A DNA stretch of 64,000 bases. Source: JANQOH01 sp965201115. GTDB taxonomy: Bacteria > Pseudomonadota > Alphaproteobacteria > UBA7887. Of the stretch, positions 42,276 to 51,205 are shown one piece after another. The translations under genes were made by a program, and so were the position numbers. Under the pieces are notes generated by a model, which was given only the letters and a program-made list of their open reading frames with translations, was not told where the DNA came from and did not search any database. Numbering within the stretch: position 1 is the first letter of the stretch; each line of letters starts with the position of its first letter. The stretch lies in contig OZ241745.1 of the NCBI GenBank assembly GCA_965201115.1, positions 1,674,001-1,738,000 on the forward strand. The letters run 5' to 3'.

Positions 42276-42697
42276 GCGAAGCCGATGACCGCGCCGCCGC
42301 GCCCCACCGCTGGCCCGTCAGGGTCTATTACGAGGACACCGATGCGACCGGAGTCGTCTATCACGCCGCCTACCTGGATTTCGCCGAGCGCGCGCGGACC
42401 GAAATGCTCCGCGCGCGCGGCATCGACCAGCGCCGGATGCGCGCCGAAACCGGGCTGTATATCGCCGTGCGCGACCTTGCGATCTCGTACCGCGCGCCGG
42501 CGCGGCTCGACGACGCGCTGGAAGTGCATAGCTGGCCGGCGCGGATGCGCGCCGCCACGGCGGAGATGGCGCAGGAGATCCGCCGCGGCGATCTGCTGCT
42601 TGCGCGCCTCGATCTGCGCCTCGTATGCCTCCGCGCCGGCGGCCGGCCCGCGCGCTGGCCCGCCGCGTTGCGCGCCCCGGCGCGCGGGCGCTCCTGA
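42272..42697 (+). CDS. ybgC: YbgC-type acyl-CoA thioesterase, Tol-Pal associated
   Basis: A 141-residue hotdog-fold thioesterase. VRVYYEDTDATGVVYHAAYLDFAERARTEMLRARG contains the catalytic Asp of the YEDTDxxGVVYHxxYL signature. It is the first gene of the tol-pal cluster, separated from tolQ by 21 bases, as in most proteobacteria. The GTG start overlaps the ruvB stop, linking recombination and envelope operons. Confidence 0.93.
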
Positions 42698-42718
42698 AGG
42701 CGCGGAAGCGGGGCGGCC

Positions 42719-43411
42719 GTGAACGCCGATCTCTCGATCTGGAGCCTGGTCGGCCAGGCCGACCCGATCGTCAAGCTGGTGATGGCGGCGCTCGTGCTCG
42801 CGTCCGTGTGGAGCTGGGCGATCATTCTCGACAAAACGCGCCAGTTCCGCCGCCTCGCCGCCCGGGCGCGGGCGTTCGAGGACGAGTTCTGGTCGGGCGG
42901 CTCGCTCAAGGACCTGTACGACCGCGTCGGCGACGCGCCCAACCATCCCCTCGCCACCGTGTTCGCCGTCGCCATGCGCGAATGGACGCTGGCCAGCGCG
43001 CACGCCGCGGCCCCGCTCGACGACCGCGACCGCGGCGGCCTCGAGACGCGCATCGACCGCGTCATGGCCGTCGCCGTGCAGCGCGCCACCGAAGATCTTG
43101 AGCGCCATCTCGGGTTCCTCGCCTCGGTGGGCTCCACGGCGCCGTTCGTCGGGTTGTTCGGCACGGTGTGGGGCATCATGAACAGTTTCCAGTCGATCGC
43201 GGCGACCAAGAACACCTCGCTCGCGGTCGTGGCGCCGGGGATCGCCGAGGCGCTGCTCGCCACCGCGCTCGGGCTTGTCGCCGCCATCCCCGCCGTGATC
43301 GCCTATAACCGCCTGTCCAACGACCTCAACCGCTATGCCGGGCGGCTCGAAACCTTCGCCGACGAGTTCAGCGCGCTGCTCTCGCGCCAAATGGCGGAAT
43401 ACGCCCGATGA
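42719..43411 (+). CDS. tolQ: Tol-Pal system protein TolQ
   Basis: A 230-residue inner-membrane proton-channel component. Three transmembrane helices are visible: about 17-37 (VKLVMAALVLASVWSWAIIL), about 135-157 (LGFLASVGSTAPFVGLFGTVWGIM) and about 175-195 (VVAPGIAEALLATALGLVAAIPAVIAY). These are the MotA/TolQ/ExbB signatures. With TolR it energises TolA. Start is GTG at 42719; its stop overlaps tolR. Confidence 0.95.
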   Translation: MNADLSIWSLVGQADPIVKLVMAALVLASVWSWAIILDKTRQFRRLAARARAFEDEFWSGGSLKDLYDRVGDAPNHPLATVFAVAMREWTLASAHAAAPLDDRDRGGLETRIDRVMAVAVQRATEDLERHLGFLASVGSTAPFVGLFGTVWGIMNSFQSIAATKNTSLAVVAPGIAEALLATALGLVAAIPAVIAYNRLSNDLNRYAGRLETFADEFSALLSRQMAEYAR

Positions 43412-43845
43412 TGGCGCGCCCCGAAGCCGCCGCCCGCGGACGCCGCTTCCGCCCCATGGCGGAGATCAACGTCACGCCGTTCGTCGACGTGATGCTGGTG
43501 CTGCTGGTGGTCTTCATGGTCACCGCGCCGCTGCTGACGGCGGGCATCGAGGTCGATCTGCCCGAGAGCGCCGCCGACGCGCTGCCCACCGGCGACGAGC
43601 CGCTGACCGTCACGGTCGCCGCCGACGGCGCGGTCTATCTCCAGGACGCCGAGGTTCCGTTCGACGAGCTGATTCCCCGCCTGCGCGCGGCGACGGCGGG
43701 GCGCGCCGACGCGCGCGTCTTCGTGCGCGGCGACAAGACCATCGCCTATGGGCGCGTCATGGAAGTGGTGGGCGCGCTCGGCGCCAGCGGCTTCGCCGAG
43801 GTCGGCCTCGTCACCGAACTGGCGCCGGCGGAGCCGGAGGGCTGA
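43408..43845 (+). CDS. tolR: Tol-Pal system protein TolR
   Basis: A 145-residue ExbD/TolR protein with one transmembrane helix: PMAEINVTPFVDVMLVLLVVFMVTAPLL, in which the FVDVMLVLLVVFMV stretch carries the essential Asp. The periplasmic domain (IEVDLPESAADALPTGDEPLTVTV) is of normal length. ATG overlaps the tolQ stop (ATGA). Confidence 0.95.
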   Translation: MMARPEAAARGRRFRPMAEINVTPFVDVMLVLLVVFMVTAPLLTAGIEVDLPESAADALPTGDEPLTVTVAADGAVYLQDAEVPFDELIPRLRAATAGRADARVFVRGDKTIAYGRVMEVVGALGASGFAEVGLVTELAPAEPEG

Positions 43846-43851
43846 GGCGCG

Positions 43852-44853
43852 ATGCTCGGCGCGGCGGTCAAATCGGCGATGGGCCACACGGCGGCGATCG
43901 TCCTCGCGTGGACCGGTCTGCCGTCGTTGTTCGACGACCCGCAGCCGACGGAGGCGGTCGTTGTCGTCGCGCTGGCGCCGGTTGCGGAGCGCCGCAACCT
44001 GCCCGACGCGGCGTCGGAAACGCCGCCGGCGCCGCTGGAGCCGCCGCCGCCGGCGCCGGAGGCCGCGCCCGAACCGCCCGCGCGGATGGCCGCCCTGGCC
44101 CCGCCGCCGCCCGCGGCGAAGCCTCCCCCTCCTCCGCCGCCCGCGCCCGCGCGCCCGGCGCCCGCGCCGGCGGCGCCTCCGGAGCCGTCCGCCGCCGCCC
44201 CGGCGCCCGCGCCGCTGCCGCCCCTCCCCGCCGCGCGGCCGGAGGCGCGCCTCCCCGACGGCGTGACGGCGCCGAAACGCAAGCCCCGCCCGCCGCAACC
44301 GCAACGCCGGGCCGAGCCCCGGCCGGAACCGGCGCCCGCGCCGCCGCGCCGCGATTTCGAGCGCGCCTTGGAGCAAATCGACGATCTGGAGACCGCTCTC
44401 GCACAGCGCGACCAGGAGGACGAGGCGGCGGAGCCGGAAGCGGCGCCCGCGGCGGACACGCCCGCCCCCGCCCCGGCGGACCCCATCGACCGCCTGCTGG
44501 CGCAAGCGCGAACGCCCGAACCCTACCGCCCGGACGAACGGCTCGGCATGACCGAGATCGACTCCATCAGGGCGCAGATCCAGCGCCAATGGGCGGTGCC
44601 CGCCGGCGCCGAGGACGCCCACGAGATGGTCGTCACGCTGCGCCTGCAACTCGCCGAAGACGGAGCCGTGCGCGCGGTCAGCGTTATCGAACAGACGCGC
44701 ATGAGCGCCGATTCGTTTTACCGGACGATGGCAGAGAGCGCCGTGCGCGCCGTCCGGCGCGCCGCGCCCATCCAGGGCCTGTCGCCGCACAACCATGCGC
44801 TCTGGCGCGACATCACGCTCCGCTTCAATCTCAGGGACATGTTCGGCCGATGA
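43852..44853 (+). CDS. tolA: Tol-Pal system protein TolA
   Basis: A 333-residue protein with the TolA layout: a short N-terminal hydrophobic segment (about 12-25), a long Pro/Ala-rich then Glu/Asp-rich periplasmic arm, and a C-terminal domain (MTEIDSIRAQIQRQWAVPAGAEDAHEMVVTLRLQLAEDGAV to about 285) of TonB/TolA type. The N-terminal helix is less hydrophobic than usual (HTAAIVLAWTGLPSLF), so membrane anchoring may be weak. It bridges inner membrane TolQR to Pal/TolB. Stop overlaps tolB. Confidence 0.9.
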   Translation: MLGAAVKSAMGHTAAIVLAWTGLPSLFDDPQPTEAVVVVALAPVAERRNLPDAASETPPAPLEPPPPAPEAAPEPPARMAALAPPPPAAKPPPPPPPAPARPAPAPAAPPEPSAAAPAPAPLPPLPAARPEARLPDGVTAPKRKPRPPQPQRRAEPRPEPAPAPPRRDFERALEQIDDLETALAQRDQEDEAAEPEAAPAADTPAPAPADPIDRLLAQARTPEPYRPDERLGMTEIDSIRAQIQRQWAVPAGAEDAHEMVVTLRLQLAEDGAVRAVSVIEQTRMSADSFYRTMAESAVRAVRRAAPIQGLSPHNHALWRDITLRFNLRDMFGR

Positions 44854-46214
44854 CACGATTCGCCGCTTCGGCGCGCAGGTTCGCTCTGTGCATGGCGCTC
44901 GCCGCGCCGGCGCCGTTCGCCGCGCCCGCGCCCGCGCTCGGGCAACTCGAGATCGATATCACGTCGGGACATATCGAGCCCCTGCCGATCGCCGTCCCGC
45001 CGTTTTTCGCCGCAACGCCCGGCGCCGCCGGCTTGGGCGCCGACATCGCCGCGGTGGCCGCGAACGACCTCGCGAGTTCGGGGCTGTTCCTCCCGCTCGC
45101 CGCCGCAGGCATGCCGCTGGAGCCCGACGCCGACCCGGCGGTCGCGCGGCCGCGCTTCGACGCTTGGCGTACGACCGAAGCCCAGGCGCTGGTGGCGGGG
45201 CGCGTCGCGCTCGGCGAAGCCGGCGCCGCGACGGTCGAATTCCGCCTTTGGGACGTGCTCTCCGAACGCCACATGATCGGATTCAACCTGCGCGCCCCGC
45301 GCGAGAAATGGCGCCGCCTCGCCCATCTCGCCGCCGACGAAATCTACCGCCGCGTTACCGGCGAGGAGGGCTACTTCGACACGCGCGTCGTCTATATCGC
45401 CGAGACCGGCCCGCACGACGCCCGCGTCAAGCGCCTCGCGATCATGGATCAGGACGGCGCTAACGTCCGCTACCTCACCGACGGCGGCCACCTGGTGCTC
45501 ACGCCGCGCTTCTCGCCGACGCTCCACGAGATCGCCTATCTGTCGTACATGGAGGGGCGGCCGCGGGTCTATCTGCGCCACATCGACACCGGGCGCGAGG
45601 AGATACTGGGCGACTTCCAGGGCAACATGTCGATCGCGCCGCGCTTCTCGCCCGACGGCGAAAAAATGGCGATGTCGGTCTCGTTCGACGGCAACGCGGA
45701 AATCTACGAACTGGACCTGCGCAACCGCGCGCAGACGCGCCTCACGGACCACCCGGCGATCGACACCGGGCCGAGCTACGCGCCCGACGGCCGGCGCATC
45801 GCCTTCGAATCCGACCGCTCGGGCGGCCAGCAAATCTATACGATGAATGTCGATGGAAGCGGCGAGGCGCTGCGCATCAGTTTCGGCGAGGGCCGCTACG
45901 CAACCCCCGTATGGTCGCCGCGCGGAGACTGGATCGCCTTTACCAAATCCCGCGGCGGCGCATTCTATATCGGCGTCATGCGCCCGGAGGGCGAGGACGA
46001 GCGCCTGCTCGCGCAAGGCTTCCTGGTCGAGGGGCCCACTTGGGCTCCCAACGGCCGCGTGCTGATGTATTACCGCAACTTCCCCGCCGGGGAGGGCGGG
46101 CGCGGCGACCGCGTGCGCCTGTATTCCATCGACGTTACCGGCCGCAACGAGCGCGAAATCCCCACCCCCACCGACGCTTCCGACCCCGCGTGGTCGCCCC
46201 TGAACCCGCGGTGA
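44850..46214 (+). CDS. tolB: Tol-Pal system beta-propeller TolB
   Basis: A 454-residue periplasmic protein. A signal peptide spans about 1-31 (cleavage after APALG), then LEIDITSGHIEPLPIAVPPF begins the N-terminal domain, and five to six propeller blades carry repeats such as RFSPDGEKMAMSVSFDGNAEIYELDL and YAPDGRRIAFESDRSGGQQIYTMNVDG. It binds Pal and TolA. ATG overlaps the tolA stop. pal has its own promoter 150 bases further on. Confidence 0.96.
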   Translation: MTRFAASARRFALCMALAAPAPFAAPAPALGQLEIDITSGHIEPLPIAVPPFFAATPGAAGLGADIAAVAANDLASSGLFLPLAAAGMPLEPDADPAVARPRFDAWRTTEAQALVAGRVALGEAGAATVEFRLWDVLSERHMIGFNLRAPREKWRRLAHLAADEIYRRVTGEEGYFDTRVVYIAETGPHDARVKRLAIMDQDGANVRYLTDGGHLVLTPRFSPTLHEIAYLSYMEGRPRVYLRHIDTGREEILGDFQGNMSIAPRFSPDGEKMAMSVSFDGNAEIYELDLRNRAQTRLTDHPAIDTGPSYAPDGRRIAFESDRSGGQQIYTMNVDGSGEALRISFGEGRYATPVWSPRGDWIAFTKSRGGAFYIGVMRPEGEDERLLAQGFLVEGPTWAPNGRVLMYYRNFPAGEGGRGDRVRLYSIDVTGRNEREIPTPTDASDPAWSPLNPR

Positions 46215-46264
46215 CGACCGTGCGCATATCCCCGGCGGCGCCGGCGCCCCGCCGGTATCCGCGT

Positions 46265-46293
46265 CTTGAAACGTCCGTTTCGTTCGCTTATGC
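46265..46293 (+). promoter_or_regulatory. candidate promoter of pal
   Basis: TTGAAA at 46265-46270 and TATGCT at 46288-46293 are 17 bases apart, in the 151-base tolB-pal gap. CGAGGAGA lies shortly before the pal ATG at 46366. Confidence 0.55.
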
Positions 46294-46365
46294 TCGCGCT
46301 TCCGATTCGCGGCCGCCGCGCGCGGCCCCCGGCGGAGCGTTCATCGTCCCGAGGAGACACTGTCC

Positions 46366-46920
46366 ATGCAAATACTGTTGAAACCGGCGGTCCTGGCGGC
46401 TGCCCTTCTGTTCGCCGCCGCCTGCCAGATCGCCCCGCCGGACGGCGGCGGCGGCGCGGCCGGAGCCGGAACCGGCGCGGCCGCCGGCGCCGCCGGCGAG
46501 GGCGCTATCGCCGGCGGCGCGGGAGACGGCGGCGCGGTCGTCGCGCCCATCGCGGTTCCCGACGCCCGCACGCCCGGCGAAAAACTGGTGGATGTCGGCG
46601 ACCGCGTGTTCTTCGACTTCGACCGTCACAACATCCGCGCCGACGGCCAGGAGACACTGCGCCGCCAGGCCGACCTGCTGCGCGCCCAACCGGGCATGAC
46701 CGTCACCATCGCCGGCCATTGCGACGAACGCGGCACGCGCGAATACAACCTCGCCCTCGGCGAGCGCCGCGCCGCCGCCGCCAAGAACTATCTCGTCCAG
46801 GAAGGCATCGACGCGGCGCGTATCTCCACCATTTCCTACGGCAAGGAGCGGCCCATCGTGCTCGGTCACACAAAGGCCGCCTGGGCGCAGAACCGCGTGG
46901 CGATCACCACCTTCAACTAG
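46366..46920 (+). CDS. pal: peptidoglycan-associated lipoprotein Pal
   Basis: A 184-residue outer-membrane lipoprotein. The signal ends LLFAAAC with Cys20 as lipidation site. A Gly/Ala-rich linker (about 28-55) leads to an OmpA-like domain: VFFDFDRHNIRADGQETL, TVTIAGHCDERGTREYNLALGERRA and the Arg of NRVAI, which bind meso-diaminopimelate of peptidoglycan. It anchors the outer membrane through the Tol complex. Confidence 0.96.
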   Translation: MQILLKPAVLAAALLFAAACQIAPPDGGGGAAGAGTGAAAGAAGEGAIAGGAGDGGAVVAPIAVPDARTPGEKLVDVGDRVFFDFDRHNIRADGQETLRRQADLLRAQPGMTVTIAGHCDERGTREYNLALGERRAAAAKNYLVQEGIDAARISTISYGKERPIVLGHTKAAWAQNRVAITTFN

Positions 46921-46954
46921 CGGCCGGCGGCGCGGAGCGCGAAGGAAGCGGACG

Positions 46955-47881
46955 ATGCCATCGGCGAGGCGTTCGAAGCGCTCGATACGCGGGGCGCGCG
47001 GCGCGCGCCGCCTCGCGGGCGCGCTCGCGCTGGCGGCGTGCGCCGCCGCCGCGCCCGCCCCGGCGCAGCAGGACCCGGCGTTCGGCGCGCTGCTCGACCG
47101 CATGGACCGCCTCGAACGCGAGATCGAAACGCTGCGCGGGCAGCGTCCCGGCGCCGCCGCGGCGGGGCGCGAGACCCGTCTCGCCGAGACCGAGGACCAG
47201 CTGCGGCGGCTTACCGACCGCATCGAACGCGCCGAGTTCGCGGTGCGCCGCCTCGGCGAAACGCTGGCGCTCTCGGTGCGCGATCTCGAGGAGCGCGTTG
47301 CGGCGCTGGAGGCCGGCCGCGGCGCGCCGCCGGCGGCGCAGACCGGGCCCGGGCCCGCCGCCCCCGCGCCCTCGACGGCGCCCCCGGCGGAGCCGCCCGC
47401 GTCGGCCCCCGGGCCCGAACCCGCCGCGCCGGCCCCCGCCGGGACCGCGGAACCCGCCGAAACCGCGGAGGCCGCGATCCCCGAGGTCGCCGCGGTCGAT
47501 CCGCAAACCGCCTACGACAGCGCCTACGAGCTGCTGAAGCGCGCCGATTACGCCGGCGCCGAGGCCGCCCTGCGCGCCTTTCTCGACCGCTACCCGGACC
47601 ACGCCCTGGCCGGAAACGCCTCCTACTGGCTCGGCGAGACGCATTACGCGCGCCGCGAATTCGAGCGCGCCGCAATCGCTTTCGCGCGGGGCTACCGCGC
47701 CTTCCCCGACGGCGCGAAGGCGCCCGACAACCTGCTGAAGCTCGGCATGGCGTTCGTCGCGCTCGGCAAGGCCGAGGACGCCTGCCTGACATTCTCGAAA
47801 CTGCGCGACGACCACCCGGACGCCCCGGCCATGCTGCGCGACCGGATGACGACGGAGAGCGCCCGCGCCGGCTGCCGTTGA
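46955..47881 (+). CDS. cpoB: Tol-Pal associated periplasmic protein CpoB/YbgF
   Basis: A 308-residue periplasmic protein. Arg-rich N-terminus and hydrophobic segment (about 20-36, LAGALALAACAAAAPA) form the signal. A coiled coil follows (LLDRMDRLEREIETLRGQ and LRRLTDRIERAEFAVRRLGETLALSV), then a Pro/Ala linker, then three TPR-like units beginning AYDSAYELLKRADYAGAEAALRAFLDRYPDHALAGNASYWLGE. CpoB coordinates Tol with peptidoglycan synthesis at division. Stop overlaps the tilS start. Confidence 0.93.
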   Translation: MPSARRSKRSIRGARGARRLAGALALAACAAAAPAPAQQDPAFGALLDRMDRLEREIETLRGQRPGAAAAGRETRLAETEDQLRRLTDRIERAEFAVRRLGETLALSVRDLEERVAALEAGRGAPPAAQTGPGPAAPAPSTAPPAEPPASAPGPEPAAPAPAGTAEPAETAEAAIPEVAAVDPQTAYDSAYELLKRADYAGAEAALRAFLDRYPDHALAGNASYWLGETHYARREFERAAIAFARGYRAFPDGAKAPDNLLKLGMAFVALGKAEDACLTFSKLRDDHPDAPAMLRDRMTTESARAGCR

Positions 47882-49197
47882 ACGGCGCCGCGCCGCTCGA
47901 CGACCGCGATTTCGCCAGCCTCATGGCGCCGTTCGCGCCGTTCGAAACCGCCCCGGAGCTGGCCGTGGCGGTTTCCGGCGGCGCCGACAGCCTGTGCCTC
48001 GCGTGGCTCGCCGCGCGCTGGGCGCGCGCGCGCGGCGGCGCGGCCGCCGGTCTCGTCGTCGATCACGGCCTGCGCCCCGAATCGGCGCGCGAAGCCGCGG
48101 CCGCCGCCGCCGGCCTGCGCCGTTTCGGCATGGCGGCGCGCATCCTGCGCTGGACCGGGCCGAAACCCCGCCGCGGCGTCCAGGCCGCCGCCCGCGAGGC
48201 GCGCTACGCCCTGCTGACCGCCGCCTGCCGCGAAAGCGGCGTCCTGCACCTGCTCGTCGGCCACCACGCCGGCGACCAGGCGGAAACCGCGGTCATCCGC
48301 CGCGCGGCGGGGAGCGGCCCCGCCGGCCTCGCGGGCATGGCCGCGGTCGCGGAGCGCGACGGCGTGCGCATCCTGCGCCCGCTGCTGCCGATCGCGCCCG
48401 CGCGGCTGCGCGCGACGCTGATCCGCCGCGGCCACGCATGGACCGAGGACCCGTCGAACGACGACCCGGCGCAGCCGCGGGCCGCCGCGCGCCGCGCGCT
48501 CGCGCGTTCGGGCGCCGCGCCGGCGCTCGCCGCCGCCGCCCGCCGCGCGGGCCTCCGGCGCGCGGCGCTGGAGGCGCGGGTCGCGCGGCTGCTCGCCGGC
48601 GCCGCGCGGCTCGACCCGCGCGGCGCGGCGCGCATCGAGCGCGCCGCGCTCGCCGCCGCGCCGGAGGCCGTCGCTCTCGCCGCGCTGGCGCAAACCGTCT
48701 CGTGCATCGGCGGCCGCCGCTGGCCGCCGCGCGGGCCGCGCGCGGCGCGGGCGCTCGCCGCCCTGCGCGCCGGCGCCCGGGCGCTGACCTTGGGCGGCTG
48801 CCGAATCGCCGCGCGCGGCGGCGCGCTTTGCATCGCCCGCGAGGTCGCCGCCATCCCGCCGCTGCCGCTCGCGGCGGGCGAAGAAGCGCATTGGGACGGG
48901 CGCTTCGCGGTCGCGCTGCGCGCCCCGCCGCCCTGCGCGCCGCCCTGGAGCGTCGTCCGCCTCGACGACCGCGCCTGGGCCGCGCTGCGCCGCGCCGCGC
49001 CGGACTTGCGCGCCCCGCCGTTGCTGCGTCCGGGCCTTCCCGTTCTGCGCGGCCTTGACGGGCCGCCGGTCTTCCCCTACATTCAAGGTTGCGCGCAAGG
49101 TCCGGCGCGGGGGGCGGAAGCGCCCTTCGCGGCGGCGTTCCGCCCGCGCCGCCCGCTTGCCGGGCCCGGTTTCGCGCCGCCGCCCGAAGCATGTTAA
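47878..49197 (+). CDS. tilS: tRNA(Ile)-lysidine synthase
   Basis: A 439-residue N-type ATP pyrophosphatase that converts the wobble cytidine of tRNA-Ile(CAU) to lysidine. The PP-loop is SGGADS at 33-38 in LAVAVSGGADSLCLAWLAARW; LVVDHGLRPESAREA, LLVGHHAGDQAETAVIRRAAGSG and HAWTEDPSNDD are the family blocks. The start I chose is TTG at 47878, which overlaps the cpoB stop (TTGA); an ATG at 47923 would shorten it by 15 residues. The gene precedes ftsH, the conserved alphaproteobacterial order. Confidence 0.93.
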   Translation: MNGAAPLDDRDFASLMAPFAPFETAPELAVAVSGGADSLCLAWLAARWARARGGAAAGLVVDHGLRPESAREAAAAAAGLRRFGMAARILRWTGPKPRRGVQAAAREARYALLTAACRESGVLHLLVGHHAGDQAETAVIRRAAGSGPAGLAGMAAVAERDGVRILRPLLPIAPARLRATLIRRGHAWTEDPSNDDPAQPRAAARRALARSGAAPALAAAARRAGLRRAALEARVARLLAGAARLDPRGAARIERAALAAAPEAVALAALAQTVSCIGGRRWPPRGPRAARALAALRAGARALTLGGCRIAARGGALCIAREVAAIPPLPLAAGEEAHWDGRFAVALRAPPPCAPPWSVVRLDDRAWAALRRAAPDLRAPPLLRPGLPVLRGLDGPPVFPYIQGCAQGPARGAEAPFAAAFRPRRPLAGPGFAPPPEAC

Positions 49198-49240
49198 GAT
49201 GCGCGCCTGCGCGCCGCCGTCCCGCGAGGTATTTGCCGTT

Positions 49241-51166
49241 TTGAACAATTTCGGTCGCAATATCGCCCTCTGGGTCATCATCGTCCTGCTGCTGGTCACG
49301 CTGTTCAAGATGTTCAGCGCCGACACGGCGTCGCGCGCCTCGCGCAACGTGACCTATACGGAGTTCATGTCGCAGGTCGAGGATGGGCAGGTGCGCGACG
49401 TCGTCATCGAGGGGCGCAACGTCACCGGGCACCTGGTCGGCGGGCGCACATTCTCAACCTACACGCCCGACGATCCGGCGATGATCGATACGCTGCGCGC
49501 TCACAATGTCGCGATCTCGGCGAAGCCCGACCGCGACGGCGTATCGCCCATATTCGCCATACTGCTTAACTGGTTGCCGATGATCCTCATCATCGCCGTG
49601 TGGATTTTCTTCATGCGGCAGATGCAGGGTTCGGGCGGCAAGGCGATGGGCTTCGGCAAGTCGCGCGCGCGCCTGCTCACCGAGAAGCAGGGGCGCGTGA
49701 CGTTCGAGAACGTCGCCGGCATCGACGAGGCCAAGGAAGAACTCCAGGAGATCGTGGATTTCCTGCGCGACCCCGGCAAGTTCCAGCGCCTGGGCGGGCG
49801 CATCCCCAAGGGCGTGCTGCTGGTCGGCCCGCCGGGAACGGGCAAGACCCTGCTGGCGCGCGCCATAGCGGGGGAGGCCAACGCCCCCTTCTTCACCATA
49901 TCGGGCTCCGATTTCGTCGAGATGTTCGTCGGCGTGGGCGCCAGCCGCGTGCGCGACATGTTCGAACAGGGCCGCAAGAACGCGCCGTGCATCGTTTTCA
50001 TCGACGAAATCGACGCGGTCGGGCGCCACCGCGGCGCCGGCCTCGGCGGCGGCAACGACGAACGCGAGCAGACCCTGAACCAGCTGCTCGTGGAAATGGA
50101 CGGGTTCGACACCACCGAAGGCGTGATCCTCATCGCCGCCACCAACCGGCCGGACGTGCTCGACCCCGCCCTGCTTCGGCCCGGGCGCTTCGACCGCCAG
50201 GTCGTGGTCCCGAACCCCGACATTGTGGGGCGCGAGAAAATCCTCGAAGTGCATATGCGCAAGGTGCCGCTGGCCCCCGACGTCAAGCCGCGCGTCATCG
50301 CCCGCGGCACGCCGGGGTTCTCCGGCGCCGACCTCGCCAACCTGGTCAACGAGGCCGCGCTGCTCGCCGCGCGCAAGTCCAAGCGCGTCGTCACCATGGC
50401 CGAGTTCGAAGAGGCCAAGGACAAGGTGATGATGGGCGCCGAACGGCGCTCCATGGTCATGACCGAAAGCGAGCGCAAGCTCACCGCCTACCACGAAGCC
50501 GGCCACGCGCTCGTCGGCCTCTTCGTGCCCGGCAACGACCCCCTGCACAAGGTGACCATCATCCCGCGCGGACGCGCCCTGGGCGTCACCATGAACCTGC
50601 CCGAGCGCGACCGCTACAGCCACACGATACGCGAACTCAAGGCGCTGCTGGCCCGCATGTTCGGCGGCCGCGTCGCCGAGGAGCTGATCTTCGGCGCCGA
50701 CAACGTCACCAACGGCGCGAGCTCTGACATCCAGCAGGCGACGAGCATGGCCCGGCGCATGGTCACCGAATGGGGCATGAGCGCCGCCCTCGGCCCGCTG
50801 CGCTACGGCGACAACCAGGACGAAGTCTTCCTCGGCCATTCGGTCGCCCGCCAGCAGCTCGTATCCGGCGCCACCGCCAAGACCATCGACGAGGAAATAC
50901 GCAAACTGATCGACGAGGCGGAAACCCGCGCGCGCGACGTGCTGCGCAAGCACGAGGACGACCTGCACAAGGTGGCCGAAGCGCTGCTGGAATACGAAAC
51001 GCTCTCGGGCGAGGAGATCGACGCGCTGCTGCGCGGCGAGCCCGTCTTCCGCCCCGAGGACGCCGAGCCCGGGCCGGGCGGCGGCCGCGGCTCGGTTCCG
51101 GCCAGCGCCCCCGCCGCCCCGCCGCCCGGCGACGCCGCCCCCGAACCCAGCCCGCAAGAAGGCTGA
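49241..51166 (+). CDS. ftsH: ATP-dependent zinc metalloprotease FtsH
   Basis: A 641-residue membrane-anchored AAA+ protease. Two transmembrane helices (about 7-25 and 103-123) flank a periplasmic domain. Walker A is GPPGTGKT at 196-203, Walker B IVFIDEIDAVGRHRG, the SRH region contains DPALLRPGRFDRQVVV, and the zinc site is HEAGH at 418-422. It degrades short-lived and misassembled membrane proteins. TTG at 49241 is taken as start because it yields MNNFGRNIALWVIIV, the family N-terminus, with GAGGT about ten bases upstream. Confidence 0.97.
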   Translation: MNNFGRNIALWVIIVLLLVTLFKMFSADTASRASRNVTYTEFMSQVEDGQVRDVVIEGRNVTGHLVGGRTFSTYTPDDPAMIDTLRAHNVAISAKPDRDGVSPIFAILLNWLPMILIIAVWIFFMRQMQGSGGKAMGFGKSRARLLTEKQGRVTFENVAGIDEAKEELQEIVDFLRDPGKFQRLGGRIPKGVLLVGPPGTGKTLLARAIAGEANAPFFTISGSDFVEMFVGVGASRVRDMFEQGRKNAPCIVFIDEIDAVGRHRGAGLGGGNDEREQTLNQLLVEMDGFDTTEGVILIAATNRPDVLDPALLRPGRFDRQVVVPNPDIVGREKILEVHMRKVPLAPDVKPRVIARGTPGFSGADLANLVNEAALLAARKSKRVVTMAEFEEAKDKVMMGAERRSMVMTESERKLTAYHEAGHALVGLFVPGNDPLHKVTIIPRGRALGVTMNLPERDRYSHTIRELKALLARMFGGRVAEELIFGADNVTNGASSDIQQATSMARRMVTEWGMSAALGPLRYGDNQDEVFLGHSVARQQLVSGATAKTIDEEIRKLIDEAETRARDVLRKHEDDLHKVAEALLEYETLSGEEIDALLRGEPVFRPEDAEPGPGGGRGSVPASAPAAPPPGDAAPEPSPQEG

Positions 51167-51205
51167 CGCCGGTCGGGAACGCCGGCGCCCTGCCGGCGCG
51201 GCCGC

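Noticed and set aside
51180..51198. Hairpin CGCCGGC/GCCGGCG between ftsH and folP as a terminator or riboswitch
   Set aside because: It has no T-run and no conserved riboswitch boxes, and similar hairpins are frequent in this GC-rich sequence.
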